This document shows, piece after piece, positions 1 through 8,116 of a stretch of 64,000 nucleotides of DNA; within the stretch, counting starts at the first letter, position 1, and the number at the start of each line of letters is the position of its first letter. Position numbers and translations under genes: made by a program. Location: positions 116,670 through 180,669 of the forward strand of contig JAMPGX010000004.1 of NCBI GenBank assembly GCA_023663725.1, written 5' to 3'. Source of the DNA: a bacterium. Its GTDB lineage: Bacteria; Bacillota; Clostridia; Lachnospirales; Lachnospiraceae. A model generated the notes under the pieces. It made no database searches. It worked only from the letters and a program-made list of their open reading frames with translations, and was not told the DNA's origin.

Positions 1-273
1 CAGCGGGTTCCCAAGGAGTTGTTGGAGATGCCGGTCATTAAGAGTGAGGACACGGCGCTGTGGTGGAAGGTGCTCAGAAACGGCTACACTGCGTATGGGT
101 TGGATCGGAATCTGGTGCTGTACCGCAGGGCGGCAGGGTCTCTGTCCGCCAATAAGGTGGAGGCAGTTCGCCGTATCTGGAGGCTGTATCGGAGGGCGGA
201 GGGACTGTCGGTGCCCCGAAGCCTGTATTATTTCTGTTTCTGGGCGGTGAGGGCAGTGCGCAGAAGAGTGTGA
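1..273 (+). CDS. Glycosyltransferase family 2, C-terminal part (5' end outside window)
   Basis: The reading frame is open from base 1, so this is the 3' part of a gene that begins before the window. About 90 residues are visible. They include the segment SEDTALWWKVLRNG and then LVLYRR, which is the usual acceptor-side end of GT2 transferases (an E-D pair followed by W and a basic C-terminal tail). It is the first of several GT2 genes in this polysaccharide block and should transfer a sugar to a lipid-linked glycan at the inner face of the membrane. Donor and acceptor cannot be told from this fragment. The tail is very basic (RAVRRRV), which fits membrane association. Confidence 0.7.
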   Translation, partial: QRVPKELLEMPVIKSEDTALWWKVLRNGYTAYGLDRNLVLYRRAAGSLSANKVEAVRRIWRLYRRAEGLSVPRSLYYFCFWAVRAVRRRV

Positions 274-290
274 GAACGGATATGCCATAG

Positions 291-319
291 TGGACGAATT
301 ATGAAAAGTGTGGTATACT
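291..319 (+). promoter_or_regulatory. Candidate sigma-A promoter for the initiating transferase gene
   Basis: TGGACG (291-296), a 17-base spacer and TATACT (314-319), preceded by TG at the extended -10 position. It lies about 70 bases upstream of the ATG at 390, in the only gap of more than 100 bases at this end of the cluster. The -35 box matches the consensus at four of six bases. Confidence 0.4.
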
Positions 320-389
320 AATCATTTAATATGGCAGAATGTGAGATAAGCGCACAGCTGTGAGAGACAGATAGTGGGAAGGAATAAGA

Positions 390-1799
390 ATGCGTAAACT
401 GGAATCCTCTAGAAGAATCATTTTGTTGGCATTGTCCGGGGTGTGTATGGCCCTGGAGACGCTGGTGTTTGCCTATTACTGGAAGACGAATTTCAGCCCC
501 AGCATCACGGCCAGCACGGGTGTGCCGTATTATTGGAGGGCGGATGCGCTGCAGATCGCTTTTTATGTAGTGATGCTGTTTTTTCTGTCCCATATGTACG
601 GGGGCATGCGGATCGGATATCTGAAGAATGCGGAGGTAATATTTTCGCAGGCCTTTGCAAGCCTGGCGGCGGATGTGCTGCTGTATGGCCAGCTGTCCAT
701 CATGGCAAAGCAGTTTTTTGTAGTCACCTGCTTTGTCTATCTCCTGGTGTGGCAGCTGGTGATCATTCTGGTCTGGAACAACATTGCCTATTGGATATAT
801 AAATCCATCTTTCCCCCCCGCAAGATGCTGCTGATTCATGGGGACAGGCCGATTGAGAACATTGTAGCCAAATTTAAGAGCCGCAGCGACAAGTATGATA
901 TCGTAAAATATATTCATGTGGGCCAGGGATTGCCAAGTCTGTATCAGGAGATCACAGATGGATATGAGGCCAGGGAGTTCAATGCCGTAGTGATCTGGGA
1001 TATTTCCACCCAACAGCGAAATGATCTGATGAAGTTCTGCTATGCCCGCTCCATTCGGGTGTATATGATGCCCAAGATCACAGATGTCATAGTGAGGGGG
1101 ACGGACGAGCTGCATCTGTTTGACACCCCAATCCTGCTGACCAGAGAGTATAGTCTGACTGTGGAACAGCGATTTATTAAGCGCACTATCGATCTGGTAT
1201 TCGCGCTGCTGCTGTTTGTGATAGCTTCGCCGATTATGTTGCTTACCGCTGTGGCAATCAAGGTCTATGACGGGGGGCCAGTGCTGTATAAGCAGGTGCG
1301 CTGCACCCTGAATCAGCGCAGATTTAATATACTGAAGTTTCGGAGCATGCGGGTGGATGCAGAGAAGGACGGCGTGGCGAGGCTGGCCCAGAAAAATGAC
1401 GACCGCGTTACTCCAGTCGGCAGATTTATTCGCAAGGTGCGGATAGATGAGCTACCTCAGCTGATTAACATTATCAGAGGCGACATGTCGTTCATTGGCC
1501 CCAGGCCGGAGCGCCCCGAGATCATCGAGCAGTATATGGAGGTGATGCCGGAGTTCGCCTATCGGATGAAGGTGAAGGCCGGATTAGCGGGTTATGCGCA
1601 GGTATACGGCAAGTATAATACGACGCCCTATGACAAGCTGAAGTTGGATTTGACATACATCGAGAATTATTCCACCTGGTTGGACCTCCAGCTGATGCTG
1701 CTGACTCTGAAGGTATTGTTCTGGCCTGACAGCACCGAGGGGGTGGAGAGTGAGCAGATCACAGCGCTGCGGGAATACATCAAGAATGAGGACAAATAG
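390..1799 (+). CDS. Polyprenyl glycosylphosphotransferase (WcaJ/CpsE type), initiates polysaccharide synthesis
   Basis: Predicted to move a sugar-1-phosphate from a nucleotide sugar to undecaprenyl phosphate, the first step of exopolysaccharide assembly. The 469 residues show four N-terminal membrane segments (about 10-30, 52-70, 83-100, 110-130), a Rossmann-like middle domain (145-235), a further membrane-associated helix (266-290) and a full bacterial sugar transferase domain. The family core motifs are present: KFRSM (316-320), DELPQL (353-358) and GDMSFIGPRPERPE (364-377). The length matches the long WcaJ/CpsE class. The ATG at 390 follows GGAAGGAATAAGA. The sugar is not predictable from sequence. 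A second, short transferase of the same family lies at 8117. Confidence 0.92.
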   Translation: MRKLESSRRIILLALSGVCMALETLVFAYYWKTNFSPSITASTGVPYYWRADALQIAFYVVMLFFLSHMYGGMRIGYLKNAEVIFSQAFASLAADVLLYGQLSIMAKQFFVVTCFVYLLVWQLVIILVWNNIAYWIYKSIFPPRKMLLIHGDRPIENIVAKFKSRSDKYDIVKYIHVGQGLPSLYQEITDGYEAREFNAVVIWDISTQQRNDLMKFCYARSIRVYMMPKITDVIVRGTDELHLFDTPILLTREYSLTVEQRFIKRTIDLVFALLLFVIASPIMLLTAVAIKVYDGGPVLYKQVRCTLNQRRFNILKFRSMRVDAEKDGVARLAQKNDDRVTPVGRFIRKVRIDELPQLINIIRGDMSFIGPRPERPEIIEQYMEVMPEFAYRMKVKAGLAGYAQVYGKYNTTPYDKLKLDLTYIENYSTWLDLQLMLLTLKVLFWPDSTEGVESEQITALREYIKNEDK

Positions 1800-1858
1800 C
1801 GTGGGGATATCGGACATGGCATATGCCGGAGAGGACGCACGGAAGGGAAAGGCTGTAT

Positions 1859-2929
1859 ATGTGGCATTGTGATTACGCGAAGGAACCCTTTGATATGAGA
1901 TTGTTTGCGCTGCTGTGCATCAGGAGGCTGTGGGTCGCGCTGGCAGGCGCTGTAGCCGGACTAGCGCTGGTAGGCGGCGGTTATTATCTGAAAAATGTGA
2001 CTCTGGGCGGGGTGATTCCCTACAAGGTAGACAGTAAATTCTATCTGGAGTACGCGGTGGATCCCAGCGACCAGCAGCCATACTCTTACTTCGCGACCTT
2101 TACCTGGAATGATCTGTTAAAGAGTGATCAGGCGGTGGAGGATATGCTGAAAGGGCTGAAGATCCCGATGACAGCTCAGGAGCTGACAGACAGCTTTGAG
2201 GCGGAATTGATGTCCGATCTGCGCGTGTGTTATATTCACACTGTGCATGAGAATGCGGAGACGGCCAGAGAGATTGCCAGGGTTGCGGGACAAGCCATGT
2301 TTGATATTGGCAGGCAGCACAAGGAATTGGAGGCGATAAGCCTCGTCAGCGAGGGAGAGCCACAGCTTGTCACGCCAGATGTGCGCACTTTGCGGGCCTG
2401 TATACTGGGAGGCGTGCTGGGTATCTTTTTCTCCGTATTTGGCCTAGGTATCTATATGCTTGTGGAGGAGAAGGTGCATGTGCCAGGCACCCTGGCATGG
2501 CGGTATGACATCCCTGTGGCGGGATATGTGAGCAGAGAGGGGAAGCCCTCGGAGGAGTTGGCCTCACAGTTGGCTGTGCTGCTTGAGGGAAAACATAGCG
2601 TTGCGGTCACGGCTGTGGATGGGGAGTTGGACCTTGGCAGCATAGTACGGTTATTGGAGCAAGTGGGAAAAGAGCACTCTGGCGGTGAACTGTCACAAAG
2701 CTACACGGCTATCCCCAGCCTGTGGCAGGCTCCCGAGGCGGGAGAGGCAATGCTGGGCTATGAGGGCATCGTGCTGCTGGCGAAGGCGGACCATGACTGC
2801 GGCAAGGCCATCGAGGAGACACTGAGACTGTTTGGACAGCTGGAGAAGCCTGTGGATGCGATGGTGTTGGTAGGGGCTGATGACAGATTGATTCGGCATT
2901 ATAGAGGGATAAGGCAGCAGCGCGGGTGA
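1859..2929 (+). CDS. Wzz-like polysaccharide co-polymerase / kinase-modulator subunit
   Basis: Likely controls chain length or polymerase activity at the membrane. The 356 residues have a membrane segment near the N terminus (LWVALAGAVAGLALVGGGYY), a roughly 140-residue extracytoplasmic part and a second membrane segment (CILGGVLGIFFSVFGLGIYM). A cytoplasmic C-terminal domain of about 150 residues follows. This is the Wzz / CpsC topology with a kinase-like tail, but I see no Walker A motif and no tyrosine cluster, so the tail is probably not an active BY-kinase. The ATG at 1859 is chosen because GGAAGGGAAAGG lies 6-17 bases upstream; an in-frame ATG at 1823 has a weaker site. The stop overlaps the most upstream start of the next gene. 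Confidence 0.65.
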   Translation: MWHCDYAKEPFDMRLFALLCIRRLWVALAGAVAGLALVGGGYYLKNVTLGGVIPYKVDSKFYLEYAVDPSDQQPYSYFATFTWNDLLKSDQAVEDMLKGLKIPMTAQELTDSFEAELMSDLRVCYIHTVHENAETAREIARVAGQAMFDIGRQHKELEAISLVSEGEPQLVTPDVRTLRACILGGVLGIFFSVFGLGIYMLVEEKVHVPGTLAWRYDIPVAGYVSREGKPSEELASQLAVLLEGKHSVAVTAVDGELDLGSIVRLLEQVGKEHSGGELSQSYTAIPSLWQAPEAGEAMLGYEGIVLLAKADHDCGKAIEETLRLFGQLEKPVDAMVLVGADDRLIRHYRGIRQQRG

Positions 2930-2970
2930 TTGGCATGAGCCAGAACCGGTGGCGCGGGAATGGGGACAAT

Positions 2971-3846
2971 ATGAAGCGTATGACACTGCAATTATTGGTG
3001 GCTGCCGTGAACAAGGAGCCGCGGAAGCTGGCGGAGGAGATGCAAATCGGCAGTGATGCCATCATCGTCAGTCAGGGAGAACGATATGTGTATGAGGAGT
3101 TGAACTGGAATGGATATCATATATGTTATTACTCGATGGCGGAGCGCGGGGTGGGACTGAGCCGCAACCACAGCCTGATGCGGGCCACCGCGGATATCAG
3201 CCTGTTTGCGGATGAGGACATCGTCTATGAACCGGATTATGAGGAGAAGGTACTGGCGGCCTTTGAGGAGCATCCTCAGGCGGATATGCTGCTATTCAAC
3301 GTTCAGGCTATGCCCGGCAGGGAGACGTATCATAATGATTGCTTTGGCAGGGTCCGCTGGTATAACTGTGGGCGTTATCCCACTTACAGCTTTGCGGTGC
3401 GGACAGAGAGAATCCATCAGAGAAATATTACCTTTTCCCTGCTTTTTGGCGGTGGCGCCAGGTACAGCAACGGGGAGGACAGTCTGTTTATTCGGGATTG
3501 CCTGAAGGCTGGGCTTAAGGTGTACAAGGTGCCGGTGACCATCGGTCATGAGCGGGAGCGGGAGTCCACCTGGTTTACAGGTTATAACAGAAAGTTTTTC
3601 CTGGACAGGGGAATGCTATATGTATATCTGTATGGAAGACTGGCGGGAATCATGGCGCTGCGCTTTGTTCTTGCCCACAGGGAAGTCATATGTCGGGAGC
3701 TTTCCTGGAGAGCGGCGTATCAGCAGATGATGCAGGGGATAAGGTGCGGGAGATTTTCTCTCAAAAATTACGGGACGCAATATCGCGCACTGGATTGCGA
3801 TATGCGGGAAGGATGCGGTAATGATGATGAATTCTCCACTGATTAG
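2971..3846 (+). CDS. GT2-like glycosyltransferase
   Basis: The frame is open from a GTG at 2926 that overlaps the previous stop. The ATG at 2971, preceded by GGGGACAAT, is the better start; an ATG at 2935 is also possible. The 291 residues show a GT-A-like pattern: GLSRNHSLM followed by DISLFADEDI, where DED takes the place of the usual DXD metal site. A GEDSLFIRDCLKAGLKVYKVP segment is typical of the acceptor half of GT2 enzymes. It lacks the standard N-terminal SVIIPVYN motif (here LQLLVAAVNKEP), so it is a diverged member. It lies in the tight run of transferase genes and probably adds one residue of the repeat unit. Confidence 0.7.
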   Translation: MKRMTLQLLVAAVNKEPRKLAEEMQIGSDAIIVSQGERYVYEELNWNGYHICYYSMAERGVGLSRNHSLMRATADISLFADEDIVYEPDYEEKVLAAFEEHPQADMLLFNVQAMPGRETYHNDCFGRVRWYNCGRYPTYSFAVRTERIHQRNITFSLLFGGGARYSNGEDSLFIRDCLKAGLKVYKVPVTIGHERERESTWFTGYNRKFFLDRGMLYVYLYGRLAGIMALRFVLAHREVICRELSWRAAYQQMMQGIRCGRFSLKNYGTQYRALDCDMREGCGNDDEFSTD

Positions 3847-4675
3847 TATCCTCGTGGTGTCCCTGAACCCCGGCGAAAAACTGATGGAGACCATGAGGAG
3901 CATAGAAGAGCAGACTTATACGGACTATGAGGTTGTCGTTAAGGATGGCGGCTCCAGGGATGGAGCGTTGGAGGTACTTCGGCGCTTTCTGCAGGGACGA
4001 GCCCTTGCAGATCGGGTGCGGATACTTGAACAACCGGATACCGGAATCTATGACGCCATGAATCAGGCTGCAGCTTCAGCCAGAGGAGAATATTACTATT
4101 TTCTGAACTGTGGCGACGTATTTGCCACGCGGCAGGCGTTGGAGCAGGCGGCGCGGGAGATTGCGTGCCGCGCGGAGGCGGAGCCCTCGCTGATCTTCTA
4201 CGGAGATATCTACGATGCCCTGAGGAGGCAGACTGTGCCATCCAATCCGCATTTGGACGATTTTGCATGCTACCGCAATGTGCCCTGTCACCAGGCATGT
4301 ATCTATCACCGCAGCCTGTTTGGGGAGCGGGGCTATAACCCCGCGTATCGGGTGCGGGCGGACTATGAACATTTTCTCTGGTGCTATTTTCGTGGGAACG
4401 CACGGCCTCAGTATATGCCGGTGACGCTGGCCTCCTATGAGGGGGGCGGCTTTTCGGAGACGCCGGAGAACCGCAGGCGCGCCGCTCAGGAGCACAGAGA
4501 GATCACGGCGCTGTATATGGGAAAGGGACAACTGCTGAGATATCGTCTGATTCTGCTGATAACGCTGGCGCCCCTTCGGACCAGAATGTCCGAGAGTCCG
4601 GTGTGGTCAGGATTATACAACAGAGCTAAGAAGCTGCTCTACAGAAGGGGGCGTGCATCGGGAGCCGCCCGATGA
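3821..4675 (+). CDS. GT2 glycosyltransferase (WcaE-like)
   Basis: The 284 residues start PLISILVVSLNPGEKL, then have VVVKDGGSRDG and DTGIYDAMNQAAASARGEY, followed by FLNCGDVF. This is the classical GT2 layout with the nucleotide-binding DGGS and a GD-type metal motif, closest in style to colanic-acid WcaE transferases. The start overlaps the preceding gene by 26 bases, with three consecutive ATG codons at 3821-3829 behind GGGAAGGATGCGGTA, which points to translational coupling. The C terminus is basic (KKLLYRRGRASG). It should act on the lipid-linked intermediate on the cytoplasmic side; the sugar is unknown. Confidence 0.88.
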   Translation: MMMNSPLISILVVSLNPGEKLMETMRSIEEQTYTDYEVVVKDGGSRDGALEVLRRFLQGRALADRVRILEQPDTGIYDAMNQAAASARGEYYYFLNCGDVFATRQALEQAAREIACRAEAEPSLIFYGDIYDALRRQTVPSNPHLDDFACYRNVPCHQACIYHRSLFGERGYNPAYRVRADYEHFLWCYFRGNARPQYMPVTLASYEGGGFSETPENRRRAAQEHREITALYMGKGQLLRYRLILLITLAPLRTRMSESPVWSGLYNRAKKLLYRRGRASGAAR

Positions 4676-4691
4676 CAATGGAGACAGGGAA

Positions 4692-5819
4692 ATGATCTTG
4701 TTTGTGGGAGTGACAGCGCTGGTGCTGGCGACGGCTTTTTTCTGCAATACCAGCGAGAATGCACAACTGTATACGGAGGCGAACAGGCGAGTGAGGACTC
4801 GCGGAGGAATGACGAGGCAGCAGGCGTTGAACCTGTGGCTCTGCGCCGGAATCTATGTGGTGCTGTCGGCCCTGTCAGCCTGTCGGATTGCCAGCGGCAA
4901 CGATTACTGGGTCTACAGCCGTATGTTCAGCCTGATTGCCCAGGGTCGGCATGTGTCCTCAGAGTTTGGCTTCAATATGCTGGTGCGGGTCATGCAGTAT
5001 TTCTTTGGCACGCAGGGGTATAGCTACCTGCCTATATTCGGTCTGTTTTCCCTGTTGACGGTGTATTTCTTCCTGCGCGCCATCTATGAGCAGGGAGAAT
5101 GGTTCCTGGGGTCCATGTTTTTGTTCCTGATGAATGGGTACTATTTCTCCAGCTTTAACTCCGTGCGGTACTATCTGGTATTGGCCATAGCGCTGTACAG
5201 CACGAAATATGTGTTGAGAGGGGAGTATCTCAAGTTCCTCCTGTGGATCCTGACAGCGGCGACCTTTCACAAGTCCGTGCTCGTCGTGATCCCCATATAT
5301 CTGGGAGCAAAATGGCTGGCGGGGACCCGACTGCGGCTCTGGCATTACATCGCGGGAGCGTTGCTGATTCTGAGCCTATTGTTTGGCAGGGACATTTACC
5401 GCTATCTTATCTTTAAGATATATCCTTTTTATGAGAATTCCATGTTCGACACCGTGGACTATTCTCTGACCAATATCGGCAAATGTGGCGGCGCCCTGAT
5501 CCTGTCGCTGATCTGCTATCGGTCAGCCATAAAGGACAATGCGCGCAACCGCTTTTACTTTTTCCTGAATCTGGGCGGACTGGCGCTGTATACCTGCGGC
5601 GCGTTTATTCCAGAGGTGTCGCGGGTCGCCTATTATTTGATACTGCCGCAGATATTTCTGATTCCCAATCTGCTGCGAAGCATTGAGAAGCCGCTGTGGA
5701 GACGGCTGCTGACGGCGGGGACGGCGCTGGTGTTTGCCGCGTATTTTGCTCTGTTTCTGCGGTCCGCATATGATGTGAACATTCGTCTGCTGCCATATCT
5801 GAATTGGATATTTAACTGA
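4692..5819 (+). CDS. EpsG/Wzy-type polysaccharide polymerase, multi-pass membrane protein
   Basis: The 375 residues contain about ten hydrophobic segments and the EpsG-family pattern: an early SGNDYWVYSRMF-like motif, then FNMLVRVMQYFFG, and further on FNSVRYYLVLAIAL and TAATFHKSVLVVIPIY. The R-x-x-x-x-x-A and FH-S motifs are characteristic of this family. It should polymerise the repeat unit at the outer face of the membrane. The frame is open from a GTG at 4653, but the ATG at 4692 has GGAGACAGGGAA in front and directly precedes the first membrane helix. No Wzx flippase is seen in this block; it may lie upstream of the window. Confidence 0.82.
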   Translation: MILFVGVTALVLATAFFCNTSENAQLYTEANRRVRTRGGMTRQQALNLWLCAGIYVVLSALSACRIASGNDYWVYSRMFSLIAQGRHVSSEFGFNMLVRVMQYFFGTQGYSYLPIFGLFSLLTVYFFLRAIYEQGEWFLGSMFLFLMNGYYFSSFNSVRYYLVLAIALYSTKYVLRGEYLKFLLWILTAATFHKSVLVVIPIYLGAKWLAGTRLRLWHYIAGALLILSLLFGRDIYRYLIFKIYPFYENSMFDTVDYSLTNIGKCGGALILSLICYRSAIKDNARNRFYFFLNLGGLALYTCGAFIPEVSRVAYYLILPQIFLIPNLLRSIEKPLWRRLLTAGTALVFAAYFALFLRSAYDVNIRLLPYLNWIFN

Positions 5820-5880
5820 CGGAAAATCTTTGGATAAATGCAAAAGTAAGGCCCTGAAAAGCGGGAGGATAGGAGCTACA

Positions 5881-7758
5881 GTGAAAAAATTAAACGATAT
5901 CAGAATCGGAATACTAAAAGTCCCTGTCACCAGAATTATGCTGTTGGTGGTAACGGATATGTTTGCGGTGATGGCCTCCTCCGCGCTGAGTCTGTATGTG
6001 CGGTATGAGTTCAGCTTCAAGGACATAGAGCCGAAATTCTGGAACGCCATACAGGACGCCTATATCCTCAATATCTTAGTGACCTTGGCGGTATTCTATC
6101 TCTTCCGGTTATACAACAGCGTCTGGAGGTATGCCTCGGATACGGAGATGGTTAATATAGTCATGGCCGTAACAATCTGCGCCGCCATACAGCCGGTGAT
6201 ATTCTGGCTGCTGGGTACTTATGTGCCCAAGAGCTTTCCCTTTCTCTATGCGTTTTTCATGGCGATATTTACCGGCGGGGTGAGATTCAGCTACCGCTTT
6301 CTGCGGATGCTGCAGAACAGGCGGCTCAATCACTACAATGCCCCCGGGCGGCAGAATTATATGGTGGTGGGCGCCGGCGCTTCCGGCAACGCCATCCTGC
6401 AGGAGATTCAGTCCAGCAGATACCTGAGCATGCATGTAGCCTGCTTTATTGACGACAATCCGGGCTGTCAGGGCAAATACCTTCGCGGCGTGCCCATCGT
6501 GGGAGGCAGGGAGAAGATTGCGGAGAGCGTGACAAAGTATGACATCGACGAGATCATTATCGCCATTCCCTCCGCCAGCCGTTCCGCGTTGAAGCCACTG
6601 ATCGAGATATGTAAGGAGACGGGCTGTCGGATACAGATATTGCCGGGCATGTACCAGATTATCAAGGGGGATGTCAACGTATCCAATCTGCGGGAGGTGC
6701 AGATTGAGGATCTGCTGGGAAGAGATCCGATCGAGGTCAATACGGACGAGATCGCCGACTATGTGCAGAATAAGACGGTGCTGGTAACAGGCGGAGGCGG
6801 TTCCATCGGCAGCGAGCTGTGCAGGCAGGTCGCCCGCCATACTCCCAAACGCCTGGTAATCGTGGATATCTATGAAAATAATGCCTATGAGATCCAGCAG
6901 GAGCTGAAACAGAGCTTTCCGGAGCTGGAGCTGGTGGTGCTGATTGCCTCCGTGCGCAATACGCTGCGCATGGACAAAATATTCAGTGAATACCGGCCGG
7001 ATATCGTCTATCACGCGGCGGCGCACAAGCATGTGCCGCTGATGGAGGACAGCCCCACCGAGGCCATCAAAAACAATGTGTTTGGCACGCTCAAGGTGGC
7101 GGAGGCGGCGGACCGCTATGGAACCGGTAAATTCGTCATGATCTCCACGGACAAGGCCGTGAATCCGACCAATATCATGGGGGCTTCTAAGAGAATCTGC
7201 GAGATGGTGATTCAGAATATGAACCGCAGGTCGAAGACGGAGTATGTGGCGGTGCGGTTCGGCAATGTGCTGGGCAGCAACGGCAGCGTGGTGCCGCTGT
7301 TTAAAAAGCAGATCGAGCAGGGGGGGCCGGTGACGGTGACGCATCCCGACATCATCCGCTATTTTATGACCATACCCGAGGCGGTGTCTCTGGTTCTGCA
7401 GGCGGGCGCGTATGCCCGGGGCGGCGAGGTATTTGTTCTGGACATGGGGGAGCCCGTGAAGATACTGGACCTGGCCAGGAACATGATCAAGCTGTCCGGC
7501 TATCGCGTGGACGAGGATATCAAGATTGAGTTTACCGGTCTGCGTCCCGGGGAGAAGATGTATGAGGAGCTGCTGATGCGTGAGGAGGGACTGAAGGAGA
7601 CGGCTAACAGAATGATCTATATCGGCAATCCGATAGAGTATGATGATGAACGGTTTGCGGAACAGCTGGAGCGTCTGAGGGAGGCCTCAATGAATGAGTC
7701 GCAGGATATTCGGGCGCTGGTGCGGGAGATTGTTCCCAGCTATGAGTATGAGGGATAG
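5881..7758 (+). CDS. Membrane-bound nucleotide-sugar 4,6-dehydratase (CapD/WbpM/PglF family)
   Basis: Converts a UDP-HexNAc to its 4-keto-6-deoxy form, feeding deoxy-amino-sugar branches. The 625 residues carry about four N-terminal membrane segments and a Rossmann CoA-binding-like domain with VVGAGASGNAI. A full SDR domain follows, with VTGGGGSIGSEL and then HAAAHKHVPLMED, STDKAVNPTNIMGASKR and RFGNVLGSNGSV. The usual YxxxK is replaced by MxxxK, as is known for the large membrane members of this family (Ser-Met-Lys type). The frame is open from a TTG at 5830, but the GTG at 5881 has GGAGGATAGGAG just upstream and is preferred. It could supply 4-keto sugars to both the first block and the nonulosonate cassette further along. 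Confidence 0.9.
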   Translation: MKKLNDIRIGILKVPVTRIMLLVVTDMFAVMASSALSLYVRYEFSFKDIEPKFWNAIQDAYILNILVTLAVFYLFRLYNSVWRYASDTEMVNIVMAVTICAAIQPVIFWLLGTYVPKSFPFLYAFFMAIFTGGVRFSYRFLRMLQNRRLNHYNAPGRQNYMVVGAGASGNAILQEIQSSRYLSMHVACFIDDNPGCQGKYLRGVPIVGGREKIAESVTKYDIDEIIIAIPSASRSALKPLIEICKETGCRIQILPGMYQIIKGDVNVSNLREVQIEDLLGRDPIEVNTDEIADYVQNKTVLVTGGGGSIGSELCRQVARHTPKRLVIVDIYENNAYEIQQELKQSFPELELVVLIASVRNTLRMDKIFSEYRPDIVYHAAAHKHVPLMEDSPTEAIKNNVFGTLKVAEAADRYGTGKFVMISTDKAVNPTNIMGASKRICEMVIQNMNRRSKTEYVAVRFGNVLGSNGSVVPLFKKQIEQGGPVTVTHPDIIRYFMTIPEAVSLVLQAGAYARGGEVFVLDMGEPVKILDLARNMIKLSGYRVDEDIKIEFTGLRPGEKMYEELLMREEGLKETANRMIYIGNPIEYDDERFAEQLERLREASMNESQDIRALVREIVPSYEYEG

Positions 7759-7775
7759 GATGTTGTGCTAGTGTC

Positions 7776-7924
7776 ATTGTGTACATTGTATATTCCAACG
7801 CGGGCACGCTCTCGCTTCGTTCTCACCGTAGCGGTACTAAGCTCGTGCCGAATAAATTCGGCAAACCTCGCTAAGTACCGACGGTTCGAAAGAGCCCGCT
7901 TATGGAGTATACAATGTGCACAAT
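7776..7924. repeat. Long imperfect inverted repeat (149 bases)
   Basis: The outer arms 7776-7797 and 7903-7924 are 22 bases each and complementary at 20 positions (ATTGTGYACATTGTATAYTC type). Inside, the arms continue imperfectly: GCGGGC...CTCTCG pairs with CGAAAGAGCCCGC, and GCGGTACTAAGCTCG..TGCCGAA pairs with TTCGGCAAACCTCGCTAAGTACCG. The whole segment can fold into one long stem. It is not followed by a T run, so a simple terminator is unlikely. It resembles a miniature non-coding repeat element sitting between two polysaccharide genes. Confidence 0.7.
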
Positions 7925-7941
7925 TCGATACTGGCAGCTAT

Positions 7942-8041
7942 TATACTGACTAACGTCAAGATTATACATTTTCCGCACAGCATATGTTGCATAATCAGGC
8001 AACATGCATTGTGTGGGAAAATGTAATTGTTAGTGAGTATA
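7942..8041. repeat. Second imperfect inverted repeat (100 bases)
   Basis: Outer arms TATACTGACTAAC (7942-7954) and GTTAGTGAGTATA (8029-8041) are complementary at 12 of 13 bases. Inner arms run from ACATTTTCC at 7966 to GTTGC at 7990, and from GCAACATGC at 7999 to GGAAAATGT at 8024, with the small loop ATAATCAG between. It begins only 17 bases after the first inverted repeat and ends 75 bases before the GTG of the next gene. It may be a transcript-level hairpin or the relic of a small mobile element; the sequence does not decide. Confidence 0.65.
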
Positions 8042-8116
8042 ACGGATTAGCTGGTTGTGAAATAGTTGGTTAATGGGTATTATAGTTATCGAGGCGCAGA
8101 GAAGGAGAGTGGAAGC

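Noticed and set aside
318-1115. 265-codon minus-strand frame
   Set aside because: Antisense shadow of the initiating transferase; no recognisable protein pattern and composition typical of reverse frames.
6109-7344. 411-codon open frame on the minus strand
   Set aside because: It lies wholly opposite the conserved dehydratase gene, is rich in H, R and L as antisense frames of GC-rich genes are, and has no ribosome site.
7765-7953. 62-codon + frame between the dehydratase and the second transferase
   Set aside because: It runs through the long inverted repeat and owes its openness to that; no ribosome site or protein pattern.
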